Source of the DNA: Metasolibacillus fluoroglycofenilyticus
GTDB lineage: Bacteria > Bacillota > Bacilli > Bacillales_A > Planococcaceae
NCBI RefSeq assembly: GCF_003049645.1
Contig: NZ_PYWK01000002.1
Span: 124,001 to 188,000, forward strand
DNA: 64,000 bases
Reading direction: 5' to 3'
Both the position numbers and the translations under genes were made by a program. Under the pieces are notes generated by a model. The model saw only the letters and a program-made list of their open reading frames with translations. It searched no databases and was not told the DNA's origin. Positions within the stretch are counted from its first letter, which is position 1; the number at the start of each line of letters is the position of its first letter. Positions 1 to 8,752 of the stretch are shown here, in pieces.

Positions 1-914
1 GCATGATTAAGCTGATTATATTTTTCAAGCTGATTTAACGAATGCTGTAGCTGCAATTGATTTCCCTGCAACTCATCCTGCTGCATTAATAATTCTTCAT
101 TTTGTGTCGTTAGCTCTTCTTCCTTATCCTGAATGGATAAAGTCATATTGACGAAGGCATTTGCTAAAATACCTAATTCATCGTCCATTTTCTCCAAATC
201 TTTCGTATCGAAGGATTGTCCAAGAGCAAACGCATTTGTTGCAATCGTTAGCTGCTCAATTGGTCGAATTAAATTATCGAGCAGCCTTCTCACAATAAAG
301 CTTATGAGTAGCACAATTAAAACGCTAACAAGAAGTGATAAAGCTGCAGAACTTTGCCCATAGCCAATATTTTTTTCAAATAGGTCATCTAATTCCTTAT
401 CTGTTTTTTCTTTATATTCGTTGGTGAGATTAATTACTCTAGCAACAACAACATTCATTCGGTCATTCGAGAGCGTTCGTAAAGACTCATAATCCACTTT
501 TTCTACATAGGAAACAGCCTCTGGTAATATATCATCTTGATAAATAAGCAAATAATTCATCAGCTCCTGATAAAGCTCTTGCTCTTCAAACGTTAGCTCC
601 ATCGTTGCAAATTGTTGGAGTTGTTGGTCAATTTCCGTTAAATCAGCATATGCTTGCTGTAAATATTGCTCGTTTTTATAGGCAAAATACCCTCGCGCTT
701 GAAAAAAAGCATCCTTATACGTTTCAGTTAAAGAATCTACGATGACTGTTTTCTCTACGAGCAGCCTCTGTTCTTTTTCTAAACTTTTATTGCGTTCATT
801 CATATAAAAGTAAAGTACAGCAATTAGCAGCAAAAAAAGGCTTGCTATCAAAAGCAGCTTTCTAAAAAAACGACTACGTATATTTTTCCTAAATAACAGC
901 TTGTCATTGACCAT
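1..914 (-). CDS. Membrane sensor protein with HAMP domain, probably a sensor histidine kinase (partial, runs off window)
   Basis: The reading frame is open from an ATG at 914 to the window edge (about 304 residues), with GAGGA 8 bases upstream of the ATG. It shows a membrane segment at about residues 19-37, an extracytoplasmic helical region of about 150 residues, a second membrane segment at about 190-208, then a HAMP domain (RPIEQLTIATNAFALG) and a Gln/Leu-rich coiled coil. The kinase or methyl-accepting part would lie outside the window. The start overlaps the stop of the response regulator gene by 11 bases, so the two are probably co-translated. A histidine kinase is favoured by this pairing, but a HAMP chemoreceptor cannot be excluded. 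Confidence 0.75.
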   Translation of the reverse strand, partial: MVNDKLLFRKNIRSRFFRKLLLIASLFLLLIAVLYFYMNERNKSLEKEQRLLVEKTVIVDSLTETYKDAFFQARGYFAYKNEQYLQQAYADLTEIDQQLQQFATMELTFEEQELYQELMNYLLIYQDDILPEAVSYVEKVDYESLRTLSNDRMNVVVARVINLTNEYKEKTDKELDDLFEKNIGYGQSSAALSLLVSVLIVLLISFIVRRLLDNLIRPIEQLTIATNAFALGQSFDTKDLEKMDDELGILANAFVNMTLSIQDKEEELTTQNEELLMQQDELQGNQLQLQHSLNQLEKYNQLNH

Positions 915-1269
915 TTAAAATATCCTCGACGACTTCCATTAACTTCACTGGACTAAATGGCTTTGACATAAAGTAATCCACCCCTTTTTCAAACACCTTT
1001 TGGCGATCCTCCTCCTGCGATTTAGCAGTCAGCATTAATATTGGTAGATTAGCCTTTATTTGTGCAGGTAAGCGTTCAATTACTTCAATGCCTGTAACAT
1101 GTGGCATCATATAATCTAAAATCATTAAATCATAATGCTCTTGTGCCACTCTTTCTAACGCTTCCTGCCCATTCTCTGCTTCTTCAATTTCATACCCCAT
1201 ATCCTCTAGCGTATCGCGAATAAGCATACGCAAAATTTCCTCATCATCAACTACTAAAACTCTTGCCAT
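904..1269 (-). CDS. Single-domain response regulator (CheY-like receiver)
   Basis: This 121-residue protein is a stand-alone receiver domain without an output domain. The acidic pocket is Asp8/Asp9 (VVDDEE), the phosphoacceptor is Asp52 (LDYMMP), and the conserved Thr81 and Lys103 (SKPFSP) are present. Three ATG codons follow one another. The third (1269) was chosen because GGAGG lies 7 bases before it, whereas the first abuts the ribosome binding site. It lies 30 bases after the Hpt/GGDEF gene and overlaps the HAMP sensor gene, so the three probably form one signalling operon. It would act by protein-protein interaction, perhaps as a phosphate shuttle for the neighbours. Confidence 0.9.
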   Translation of the reverse strand: MARVLVVDDEEILRMLIRDTLEDMGYEIEEAENGQEALERVAQEHYDLMILDYMMPHVTGIEVIERLPAQIKANLPILMLTAKSQEEDRQKVFEKGVDYFMSKPFSPVKLMEVVEDILNGQ

Positions 1270-1299
1270 CATCATACCTCCTTCTAGCAGCTTCTTTTT

Positions 1300-2943
1300 C
1301 TATCCTTTGCTGCCTTTAAAAATACGTTCTGCTAAATGTAATATACGTGATGATACATCAGCAATTTGGAATGGCTTACGAATATAGTCATCTGCACCAT
1401 TTTTAAATGCTTCTAATACATACGTTTCCCCAATTCGCCCTGTCAACATGGAAACGATAACTTCCTTTGAGCTATAATTTGCCCTGATTTCTTTTAATAC
1501 CTCAATCCCACTCATATTCGGTAGCATCCAATCTAATAAAATTACATATTTGTAGTTCGGGTCATACCAGCTTGATTGTAAAAATTCAAGCCCATCACCA
1601 TATGTAGCTACTTCGATAATTGTTTCGCCGCTTGTTACGAGCCCTTCAAAATGCTTTGCGATTATATCGCGAATAATGTAAACATCATCAATGACAATGA
1701 CTTTAATTTTTTCAGATTTTTTCATATCGATAATTGAATGGTCGAACAAAACAACGCAATTTCTGCCCGCTTCCTTTGCTGAATAAAGCGCGTGGTCTGC
1801 TGCCTCTAGTAATTTCTTTTCATGCTTATAATTTGGGCCCACTGTCATCATACCTGAAGAAAATGTTACATGAAAAACGGTATTATTTGCTGTAAAAGCC
1901 CTCTTTTCCATTGCTTGACGTACTTTTTCAACGAGCCTGTAGCCTTCCTCAACTGTCGTCTTCGGCATTAATAAAACAAATTCCTCTCCACCGTAGCGAC
2001 AGAACACATCATGCTCCCTCTTCAATTCCTTGACGAGCGCTGCAAAGCCCCTTAACACTTCATCCCCAACTAAATGTCCATAAGTGTCATTTACTTTTTT
2101 AAAATAATCTAAATCAAGAATGGCAATCGTAAATACTTCTTTCATCCTCTCGTATTGCTGAATTAACATTTTTAATTGGCTTTCAAAATATTTTCGATTA
2201 TACACTTGTGTTAATTCATCAATGACAATGGCATATTCAAGCTCTTTTCTATAAGCTAGACGATTCGTCACATATGCGAGCAAAACATCTTCATCAATCG
2301 GCTTAGCAACGAAATCCATTGCACCTAGCTCAAACGCTTTAATTCGATTTTCCTTGCTATGATGACTGCTCATAATTGCAATAAATGTGCGGTCTTTTTT
2401 TATTTTTTTAATATTATTTAAAATAGAGAAGCCATCTATATCTGGTAACATAATGTCTAAAAAGACGATGGCAGGCTGTAACTCATAAATTAACTCAATT
2501 CCACGCTTGCCATTATGAGCAATCATCACTGAAAAACCTTTTTCCTCTAAAATATTTTTTAAATAAGAAATAAACACCATATCATCATCAACAATTAATA
2601 TAAACTCTTTTGTTATACCACTCGTCACAAGGTTTAATGATGTTTCCTTTATTTCTTGTGAAGGATTATTCGTTTCATAAAATGAAAGAGCTTCAATTAG
2701 CGGACTTAAATAAAATGTCCACTCGCGCTTTCCCCATTCCTTCTCACTCGTATCATTAAGATTTACCAGCTTGTCAGTAGCGATTATCGTTAGCTCATTT
2801 AATCCAACTGAGCCAGCAGTTCCTTTTAACATATGTAAAAAAGAATATATTTCTTTTTCTATAATGGAGTCTGCCTTAGCCCATTCTTGAAATTTTTCGC
2901 GCATGCGTTGATACATCATTTGCTGGTATTTCTCTGCTCCCAT
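1300..2943 (-). CDS. Hybrid signalling protein: Hpt, receiver, GGDEF diguanylate cyclase, receiver
   Basis: This 547-residue cytoplasmic protein has four modules in order. An Hpt-like helical domain carries a candidate phospho-His at about residue 37 (FLHMLKGTAG). A receiver domain follows (VDDDMVF, LDIMLPD). The GGDEF domain has an intact catalytic motif (RYGGEEF) and an RxxD inhibitory site (REHD) five residues before it. A C-terminal receiver (VIDDVYI, LLDWMLPN) ends the protein. It should make cyclic di-GMP under phosphorelay control with product feedback. The ATG at 2943 was chosen over an upstream TTG because GGAGAG lies 7 bases before it. It is the first gene of an operon with the receiver and the HAMP sensor. 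Confidence 0.92.
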   Translation of the reverse strand: MGAEKYQQMMYQRMREKFQEWAKADSIIEKEIYSFLHMLKGTAGSVGLNELTIIATDKLVNLNDTSEKEWGKREWTFYLSPLIEALSFYETNNPSQEIKETSLNLVTSGITKEFILIVDDDMVFISYLKNILEEKGFSVMIAHNGKRGIELIYELQPAIVFLDIMLPDIDGFSILNNIKKIKKDRTFIAIMSSHHSKENRIKAFELGAMDFVAKPIDEDVLLAYVTNRLAYRKELEYAIVIDELTQVYNRKYFESQLKMLIQQYERMKEVFTIAILDLDYFKKVNDTYGHLVGDEVLRGFAALVKELKREHDVFCRYGGEEFVLLMPKTTVEEGYRLVEKVRQAMEKRAFTANNTVFHVTFSSGMMTVGPNYKHEKKLLEAADHALYSAKEAGRNCVVLFDHSIIDMKKSEKIKVIVIDDVYIIRDIIAKHFEGLVTSGETIIEVATYGDGLEFLQSSWYDPNYKYVILLDWMLPNMSGIEVLKEIRANYSSKEVIVSMLTGRIGETYVLEAFKNGADDYIRKPFQIADVSSRILHLAERIFKGSKG

Positions 2944-3108
2944 TGTCAAACTCTCCAATCAACATAATCTTGTGTAAAGTATATCGCATTGCTATGAAAA
3001 AGATAGTTGATTTAATGAACAAATTATATATTTTCATTGGATATTATAGATGTATAATCAATTATAGTGCATAATTAATAGAGAGAATTTTATTAAGGAG
3101 ATTTATAT

Positions 3109-3642
3109 ATGAACTTTTCAATTCGACAAGAGCGTCCGTCAGATTATGAAATTACTGAGGATGTAATACGTCAAGCTTTTTTAGATGAGGATATGAGCAA
3201 TCAAAAGGAGCATTTCCTTGTACAGCGTATTCGTCAATCATCCGCTTTTTTACCGGAGCTTTCGTTAGTCGCAGTTGATAGTGAAGATAAAATAATCGGT
3301 CACATTTTACTATCGAAAATTACGATTGAAGATGGCGAGAAATCTATTGATTCTTTAGCACTTGCACCTGTCTCGGTTTTACCGGCATGTCAAAATAAAG
3401 GAGTCGGTAGTCAATTGATACAGGAGGTATTGCAAAAAGCAGCCGAAATCGGTCAGCAATCGGTTATCGTACTAGGCCATGCGGCATACTATCCGAAATT
3501 CGGCTTCCGTCAAGCGCGAGGGTGGAATATTTTTGCTCCATTTGAGGTACCAAGCGAGATTTTTATGGCACTTGAATTAGTGCCAGATGCACTACAAAAT
3601 GTGCAGGGTACTGTGCGTTATTCGGAGGCATTCGATAGCTAA
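3109..3642 (+). CDS. GNAT family N-acetyltransferase (YhbS-like)
   Basis: This 177-residue protein has the GNAT fold pattern: a central acceptor strand (LALAPVSVLP), the acetyl-CoA loop (QNKGVGSQLI) and the C-terminal YPKFGF motif typical of YhbS-type acetyltransferases. The substrate is not evident. AAGGAG lies 8 bases before the ATG. It stands alone, divergent from the signalling operon upstream and facing the thiolase gene, with a hairpin between them at 3721-3742. Confidence 0.85.
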   Translation: MNFSIRQERPSDYEITEDVIRQAFLDEDMSNQKEHFLVQRIRQSSAFLPELSLVAVDSEDKIIGHILLSKITIEDGEKSIDSLALAPVSVLPACQNKGVGSQLIQEVLQKAAEIGQQSVIVLGHAAYYPKFGFRQARGWNIFAPFEVPSEIFMALELVPDALQNVQGTVRYSEAFDS

Positions 3643-3720
3643 CTTAAGCACATCAAAAACAAATTTCCTATGAATACCTTTTACTTCCTTGTTCTAAAGA
3701 AAATACTTTTTCTAAGTCAA

Positions 3721-3742
3721 GGGCTGCCCGAAAAGGCAGCCC
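3721..3742. terminator. Hairpin between convergent genes, probable bidirectional terminator
   Basis: GGGCTGCC and GGCAGCCC form a perfect 8-bp stem with a 6-base loop. It lies between the converging GNAT and thiolase genes. The T tract is poor on both sides, so termination may be weak. Confidence 0.55.
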
Positions 3743-3838
3743 CCTCCTTTAAATCTAATATTTCCTTCATTTTCCAAAAACCTTTTTGCTCTCCTACCTT
3801 AGTAAGCTATTTTTTAAAACACACCTGCCAGCGTCCCA

Positions 3839-4987
3839 CTAAAGCCTTTCAATAATCGTTGCATTCGCCATGCCCATACCTTCACAAATTGCTAGTAAAC
3901 CGTAGCGCTGCTGCTCTCTTTGCATGCGGTAAAGCATTGTCGTCAGTAGCTTTGTACCTGTTGCACCAAGTGGATGCCCTAAAGCAATTGCACCACCGTC
4001 TACATTTAATTTGTCAATGCTTGCCCCTGTATCCCTTGCCCAAGCAAGAGGCACTGGTGCAAAGGCTTCGTTCACCTCATATGTATCCATATCAGCTAAA
4101 GATAAACCTGCTTTTAACAATACTTTTTCTGTTGCTGCCATTGGACCTGTAAGCATGAGTGTCGGGTCAGAGCCTACGACTGCACGGGCAACAATGCGAG
4201 CTAATGGCTTAATGCCTAGCGCCTCTGCTCTCTCACGTGACATTAGTAAAACTGCCGATGCACCATCACTCATTTGGCTTGCATTGCCCGCTGTAATAAC
4301 GCCATCCTCTTGAAAAACAGCTTTTAAGCTGCTCAAGCTTTCCAGCGTCGTATCTTTTCTTGGTCCTTCATCCGTATTAAAAATAACGGTCTCACCTGTT
4401 TCATTTTGCACTTCAATAGGAATAATTTCCTCTATAAATTTCCCTTCAGCAATTGCCTTTAATGCACGCTGATGACTCATCACAGCATAGTTATTTAATT
4501 GCTTTGCACTCAGTCCCCACTTCTCCGCAATACGCTCCGCTGATAAGCCTTGGTGAATAATTTCATGCTGCTTTGTTAGCTGCTCACTAGGTGCTACTCC
4601 CATATAATTTGAGCCCATCATCATACGTGTCATACTTTCCACACCACCAGCAATAACAATATCCATATCGCCTGCTAAAATGGCCTGTGCCGCAAAATGA
4701 ACTGCCTGCTGACTAGAGCCACATTGACGGTCAATTGTCACGCCAGGTACATGGACGGGAAAGCCTGCGATTAATAGTGCGGTCCGTGCAATATTCCCTG
4801 CCTGCTCCGCGCTTTGCGTCACACAGCCTAAAATAACATCCTCTACATCTGCCTTCTGAATACCAGCTCGCTTCACAACCTCTTCCAAAACTACTGCGGC
4901 TAAATCATCTGCCCGCATTTGACTAAGTGCCCCTTTACGTTTTCCAACCGCCGTTCGAGTTGCGGCTACAATGACTACTTCACGCAT
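3839..4987 (-). CDS. Thiolase, acetyl-CoA C-acyltransferase type
   Basis: This 382-residue enzyme has the usual length for a degradative or biosynthetic thiolase. The nucleophilic Cys is in DRQCGSSQQAV, the NEAFA motif is present, as are the active-site His in GGAIALGHPLGATG and the second Cys in CEGMGMA. The reaction is thiolytic cleavage of 3-oxoacyl-CoA or condensation of acyl-CoA units. It is the last gene before the convergent GNAT gene and follows the TOPRIM-like gene on the same strand after 24 bases. That spacing would allow co-transcription, but the functions look unrelated. The acyl-CoA synthetase/dehydrogenase operon at 51964-55520 could supply substrates; this link is inference. 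Confidence 0.93.
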   Translation of the reverse strand: MREVVIVAATRTAVGKRKGALSQMRADDLAAVVLEEVVKRAGIQKADVEDVILGCVTQSAEQAGNIARTALLIAGFPVHVPGVTIDRQCGSSQQAVHFAAQAILAGDMDIVIAGGVESMTRMMMGSNYMGVAPSEQLTKQHEIIHQGLSAERIAEKWGLSAKQLNNYAVMSHQRALKAIAEGKFIEEIIPIEVQNETGETVIFNTDEGPRKDTTLESLSSLKAVFQEDGVITAGNASQMSDGASAVLLMSRERAEALGIKPLARIVARAVVGSDPTLMLTGPMAATEKVLLKAGLSLADMDTYEVNEAFAPVPLAWARDTGASIDKLNVDGGAIALGHPLGATGTKLLTTMLYRMQREQQRYGLLAICEGMGMANATIIERL

Positions 4988-5011
4988 ATTAAAAATCCCC
5001 CTTTGTTTAAA

Positions 5012-5740
5012 TTATATATGCTGCGAATCATTTTCTAAAAACTGAAACATTAACGAAGCGTTCGTATACTGCTCAAGCGAATTAATGTTGTCCATAATAA
5101 ACTCCCAGCTTTTTGCATATAACGTGCTATAATCCTCATTCTGCTCAAATGGCATATACTGTGCTAGAAATTGCTCAATTGGTATTTCTAGCTGTTCTAA
5201 AAAATCTTCTATCTTTTCTACCTTATCCTCTTTACATGGATTCATTTCATTAAACGCAACATGCTCTAAATGGCGCGAAAAATAATAAGCTTGATAGGCA
5301 TATTGCGCAATATGAGTTGCTGAACTCATTATATGGACATTGCGCGACCTAATTTCATTGCGCTCCTCAATTCTGCTCTTTTGTTCCTCGGAATTAACCG
5401 TTATACAATCTTTATTATACTGTGTCAAAACGCCTTGCTCCGTATCGACTATAATATGCTCTGGCGCTATAAAACAGCCATCTGTATCAAGTATATGCAG
5501 CACTGCTAATATATTGGAAGCTTTAAATTTTCGCTTCATTAATATTTCTTTTACTCTGTCTCCGATTACTTCTTTAATAGCCAACTCTTTTTTCTCTCTT
5601 TGATAGAAGATATCGCCATTTTGTGGCTCAAAGCGAATTTCCTTCTCTTTAAATAACTGTCTTAAACGCTCAATTAGTAGTAATTCATCAGTGTCACCTT
5701 CGACTAATAAAATAACAACCTTTTTTTGTGCCCTAGCCAA
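5012..5740 (-). CDS. TOPRIM-like protein paired with AAA ATPase, candidate phage-defence effector
   Basis: This 242-residue protein begins VVILLVEGDTDELLLIERL and later has LHILDTDGCF. A Glu near the N-terminus followed by a DxD motif is the TOPRIM acid pattern seen in OLD-family nucleases and in DUF4435/RloB-like partners. The rest is helical and not recognised. The start is a TTG overlapping the end of the ATPase gene by 8 bases, which implies translational coupling. Known two-gene systems with a separate ATPase and TOPRIM protein include PARIS (AriA/AriB) and AbiL. Membership in either is not shown by the sequence alone. A DNA-repair or RNA-processing role is an alternative. Confidence 0.6.
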   Translation of the reverse strand: MARAQKKVVILLVEGDTDELLLIERLRQLFKEKEIRFEPQNGDIFYQREKKELAIKEVIGDRVKEILMKRKFKASNILAVLHILDTDGCFIAPEHIIVDTEQGVLTQYNKDCITVNSEEQKSRIEERNEIRSRNVHIMSSATHIAQYAYQAYYFSRHLEHVAFNEMNPCKEDKVEKIEDFLEQLEIPIEQFLAQYMPFEQNEDYSTLYAKSWEFIMDNINSLEQYTNASLMFQFLENDSQHI

Positions 5741-7058
5741 TTATTTTACCTGCTTTCCTAAAAGACTTTTTAATATCGTACATATTCGTTTCATTATAGA
5801 TAGCCTCATCTTGCCCGCCTAATTGAATCGCTCTCAAATAAATATCACGCGCATTGCTTAATTTTTTCACACCTTTTAGCTGCATATAACGCTGTTCCTC
5901 ATTTAATGTTGTAAACCATAAATTTTGAATTGGGAGCACCTCTAAAATTCTCAAATTATGCGACGTGAAAAATAATTGACCTTTCCCACTTTCACTAAGA
6001 ACTTCTAGCATTTCCCCTAATAAGTATTCAAAAATACCCGCATCTAATTCATCAATCACAACACAAGCATTTGGATTATTATATACAGCGATTAATGTGC
6101 TTAAAATGGAAATAATTTTCAATATCCCTTGTGATTCGCTACGTAAAGGAAGCTCAATGTCCTCCTTTACCGACAAAAATTCAAAACGAACACCATCTTG
6201 TCCACTACTCATTTTTTCAATATTTATTTCACGTACTTTTATAAAAAGCCCTGGAATAATTGTTGTTAATACCATATTTGTTTGTTCCACAACTTTTTCA
6301 ATCGTTGTAAACATTTCTCTAGGTAAAAGCATTGTATCCCTTAATTCATACGGTATGTTTCCTCTTACACCTTCCACATGAATACGAAAAGGCATAACGA
6401 GATTTGCGACAAGTAAACCGTAATGAATCGCATCAATTACATGGAAATTATCAGTAAAATCTTGCTTTAGATTTTTAATTATTTCATTTTCTGCTTCATT
6501 ACAAAACGATGCCAACACGCACGCTAATTCTTCCCTAAAAATAAAGGATGTTGCATTTTCATCCGCTAAATGATTGGCTACTAGCAAGCTAACTCTTTGC
6601 TTTTCGCGAAACAATTCCATTGTTTTATTACGAATTGAAATTTTGTTATCCTGCTTCGATATTAGCTCTTTATAGCGTTTTCCACTTTTATTTTCCTTAT
6701 AGGATAAAGTCTCCTTCAAAACCTTTAATGTTTCGTATCCCTCTTGCAATTCCACAAAATATTTAACAAAATATTGTCCTAATTGGTTGGTTATAAGAAA
6801 TTCAATGTGTAATTCAATGCTTTTTTCTTTAAAATAAATAAGCTTTTTTCTATTATCAGGCAATGCTTTTGCTTGTAGCAATGTTTTTAAAAGACTAAAT
6901 GCTTCAACAACAGCCGTTTTTCCAGAGCCATTTTGACCATAAAACCCGATGATATCAGCCCCATCTAGATTAAAAGTAGAATTCGTTTTAAATATGCCGT
7001 GTTTTACATTTTTTAAGCATTGAATTGTTACATGATTAATTCTTATAATTGTTTCCAA
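5733..7058 (-). CDS. AAA ATPase of the OLD/AAA15-21 type (SMC-like)
   Basis: This 441-residue ATPase has a Walker A motif at residues 41-48 (GQNGSGKT), a signature-like SESQGILK, Walker B (CVVIDELDAG) and a His switch (FFTSHN). The middle region of about 200 residues probably forms a helical insertion. This layout fits ATPases such as AriA, RloA and the ATPase part of GajA, which act with nucleases in anti-phage defence. It lacks a TOPRIM domain of its own; that is supplied by the overlapping downstream gene. The start is TTG, with a GGGGG ribosome binding site. The protein is probably cytoplasmic. It lies between housekeeping genes, with no integrase nearby. Confidence 0.8.
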   Translation of the reverse strand: METIIRINHVTIQCLKNVKHGIFKTNSTFNLDGADIIGFYGQNGSGKTAVVEAFSLLKTLLQAKALPDNRKKLIYFKEKSIELHIEFLITNQLGQYFVKYFVELQEGYETLKVLKETLSYKENKSGKRYKELISKQDNKISIRNKTMELFREKQRVSLLVANHLADENATSFIFREELACVLASFCNEAENEIIKNLKQDFTDNFHVIDAIHYGLLVANLVMPFRIHVEGVRGNIPYELRDTMLLPREMFTTIEKVVEQTNMVLTTIIPGLFIKVREINIEKMSSGQDGVRFEFLSVKEDIELPLRSESQGILKIISILSTLIAVYNNPNACVVIDELDAGIFEYLLGEMLEVLSESGKGQLFFTSHNLRILEVLPIQNLWFTTLNEEQRYMQLKGVKKLSNARDIYLRAIQLGGQDEAIYNETNMYDIKKSFRKAGKIIG

Positions 7059-7109
7059 TTTTATACCCCCAACAATTAATATCTGTAAATTCCCTTTTAT
7101 AGAAAGGAA

Positions 7110-7877
7110 TTATACTTCACTATGCTGTTTTGTTATCTCAAATCGCACATCCCCAGCAAATTGTCCATTTATAAAGCTGCGCTCTGCGATATCCCAGCCA
7201 TTATTAGTGTTCTTCACGATGCTAGAAGCTCGCGTACCGTAGCCATCAAAATGGATGAAAATAGATGAAAGCTTTTGTTCCATTTCAAACGGCACGCCTG
7301 TGGCAGGTAAATCCCGATTCTCTGCTCTTATTGTGTCCTTTAAAATTGCAAATAATGCCTCATCTTCCGTAGTTGTTTCAATTGTTTCATTAAAAGCATT
7401 CTTTAAACGCATCACTTTTGGCCATGGTGTATTAAGCGTCGCATTTGATATACAATGAATACCTGGTGGAACAATCATTAGCTCATCCATCACCGTGTTG
7501 TAATGCACTAAATTTTCTTCATCATAAAGCAATACATTAAATGCTCCATACAAATGTCGCTCCTTCTGTAGCTGCTGTGCAAACTGTAGGGCGCTTAGCG
7601 GCGTATTCATAAAATCGACAGGCACTTCCCCCCTCGACTTTTCTCCAGTAAGCGGTAAGCGTGGGTCACGGTAATTTGTCACTGCTGCAAAGCGTCCATT
7701 ATTACTTACAGCAAGCCATGTACCCATTTTTTCCAAATCTCTACCAGCCCAAATATGCGGTGCATCTAACCAATTTTGCATTGCTTGTGCTGGTCGTCTG
7801 TAAAACTCATCTCGATTCGCAGCTACAATTAACGAATGCGCTGGATGCACTTTATAACCTAATACGATAATACACAT
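7110..7877 (-). CDS. NRDE family protein (TANGO2-like)
   Basis: This 255-residue protein starts MCIIVLGYKVHP and has the defining AANRDEFYRRP segment of the NRDE/TANGO2 family (formerly DUF833), including the N-terminal Cys that resembles an Ntn-hydrolase nucleophile. The molecular function of the family is unsettled; roles in haem handling or lipid metabolism have been proposed for eukaryotic members. The ATG at 7877 follows GAGGGGG. The longer frame reaching 8012 lacks a binding site and family similarity. The gene is divergent from the amphi-Trp gene. Confidence 0.88.
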   Translation of the reverse strand: MCIIVLGYKVHPAHSLIVAANRDEFYRRPAQAMQNWLDAPHIWAGRDLEKMGTWLAVSNNGRFAAVTNYRDPRLPLTGEKSRGEVPVDFMNTPLSALQFAQQLQKERHLYGAFNVLLYDEENLVHYNTVMDELMIVPPGIHCISNATLNTPWPKVMRLKNAFNETIETTTEDEALFAILKDTIRAENRDLPATGVPFEMEQKLSSIFIHFDGYGTRASSIVKNTNNGWDIAERSFINGQFAGDVRFEITKQHSEV

Positions 7878-8006
7878 AAAAAATCCCCCTCTACTACTTG
7901 AGAGAAGTATAAAATACATTACATCTATACGCAATTGACAGCGCTTACAAATAAGTGGAGAAAATATGATATAATAGAAATAATAATAGAATGAGGAGGG
8001 ATTTTG

Positions 8007-8285
8007 ATGCAAAAGCCGAACAAGCCCGTTTCAGAAGTTTTAATTAAGCATAAGGAACAACAAAACGTAGAAGAATTTGCCACAACGCTTGAAGCAATTG
8101 CTCAAAAGCTTAAGGAAAATGGGGAGTTTACATTTGTCCGAGGAACTGAACCAACAACTGTCCGCCCATCAGAGCAACTCAAAATCGAATACTCCTATAC
8201 GAAAAAAGGTGACAAGCATTCATTTGAAATTGAGTTTGATTGGTACACAGGTAACGAAGCATTAAAGAAAATAACGATTGAATAG
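8007..8285 (+). CDS. Amphi-Trp domain small protein
   Basis: This 92-residue protein matches the amphi-Trp domain pattern near its C-terminus (VRPSEQLKIEYSYTKKG followed by HSFEIEFDW). The family occurs in bacteria and archaea and has no known activity. GAGGAGG lies 7 bases before the ATG at 8007. A TTG codon directly upstream is too close to it. A TATAAT box lies at about 7970-7975. Confidence 0.8.
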   Translation: MQKPNKPVSEVLIKHKEQQNVEEFATTLEAIAQKLKENGEFTFVRGTEPTTVRPSEQLKIEYSYTKKGDKHSFEIEFDWYTGNEALKKITIE

Positions 8286-8298
8286 TTGATTGAGGGCT

Positions 8299-8744
8299 AG
8301 GGCTGTCCAAAAAGCCGTGCATAGCCGGCATTTTGGACAGTAGCGATGATGTTTCGCAAAATGTTGATTCATATAAAGTGAACCTTCAATCAGTGGGGGG
8401 CTTCGTACACCCCCACTGATTGGTGATAGAGGAACACAAGCGTTTTCGCATCCTGCGAAAACGCTTGTGTGACCAACATCGTGTTGGCCTCATTCTTAGT
8501 TTTTACAGGCTGTTTGATTCCCCACTTAAACATCTTGTTTTTATCTGCTGTTTTGAAGTGGGGGTCTGTGCTCCTGCGGTTACTCGTCGCAAACAAATTT
8601 GTTAATACGGGATAAGTAGAGAACGCCTCTTTTAAAAATGGAATGAACATTGGCTTTAGCAGTGTTACGCTTCAGTAAAAGGGAAGCGATGAAAACATTG
8701 ATTTCAGTGCGGTGTCAAAACAAAATGGACTTTTAGGAAAACTC
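8299..8744 (+). repeat. MITE-like repeat family A, copy 1, split by a family B insertion
   Basis: The left part (8299-8372) and right part (8617-8744) match the contiguous copy at 46749-46955: GGCTGTCCAAAAAGCC at the left end, then the CGCCTCTTTTAAAAATGG block and the TTCAGTAAAAG block. The middle is a family B repeat. The right end here (GGAAAACTCC) is degraded relative to copy 2. No coding sequence was seen inside. Confidence 0.75.
8373..8616 (+). repeat. Family B structured repeat nested in family A copy 1
   Basis: It begins ATAAAGTGAACCTTCAATC and ends GTTAATACGGGATAA, the same borders as the copy at 40949-41083. It contains several strong stems, for example AAGCGTTTTCGCA facing TGCGAAAACGCTT and CCCCACT facing AGTGGGG, and one unit of the GCTCCTGCGGTTACTCGTCGC sequence that is tandemly repeated near 48648. 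Two short ORFs here follow the palindromic structure and are not genes. Confidence 0.65.
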
Positions 8745-8752
8745 CATTTTTC

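Noticed and set aside
3670..3855. Plus-strand ORF of 61 codons
   Set aside because: It runs through the intergenic hairpin and into the end of the thiolase gene and has no ribosome binding site.
8390..8650. Minus-strand ORF of 86 codons and similar ones at 40966-41181 and 48486-48746
   Set aside because: They arise from the repeat sequences; the shared peptide ATSNRRS is a translated repeat unit, not a conserved protein.
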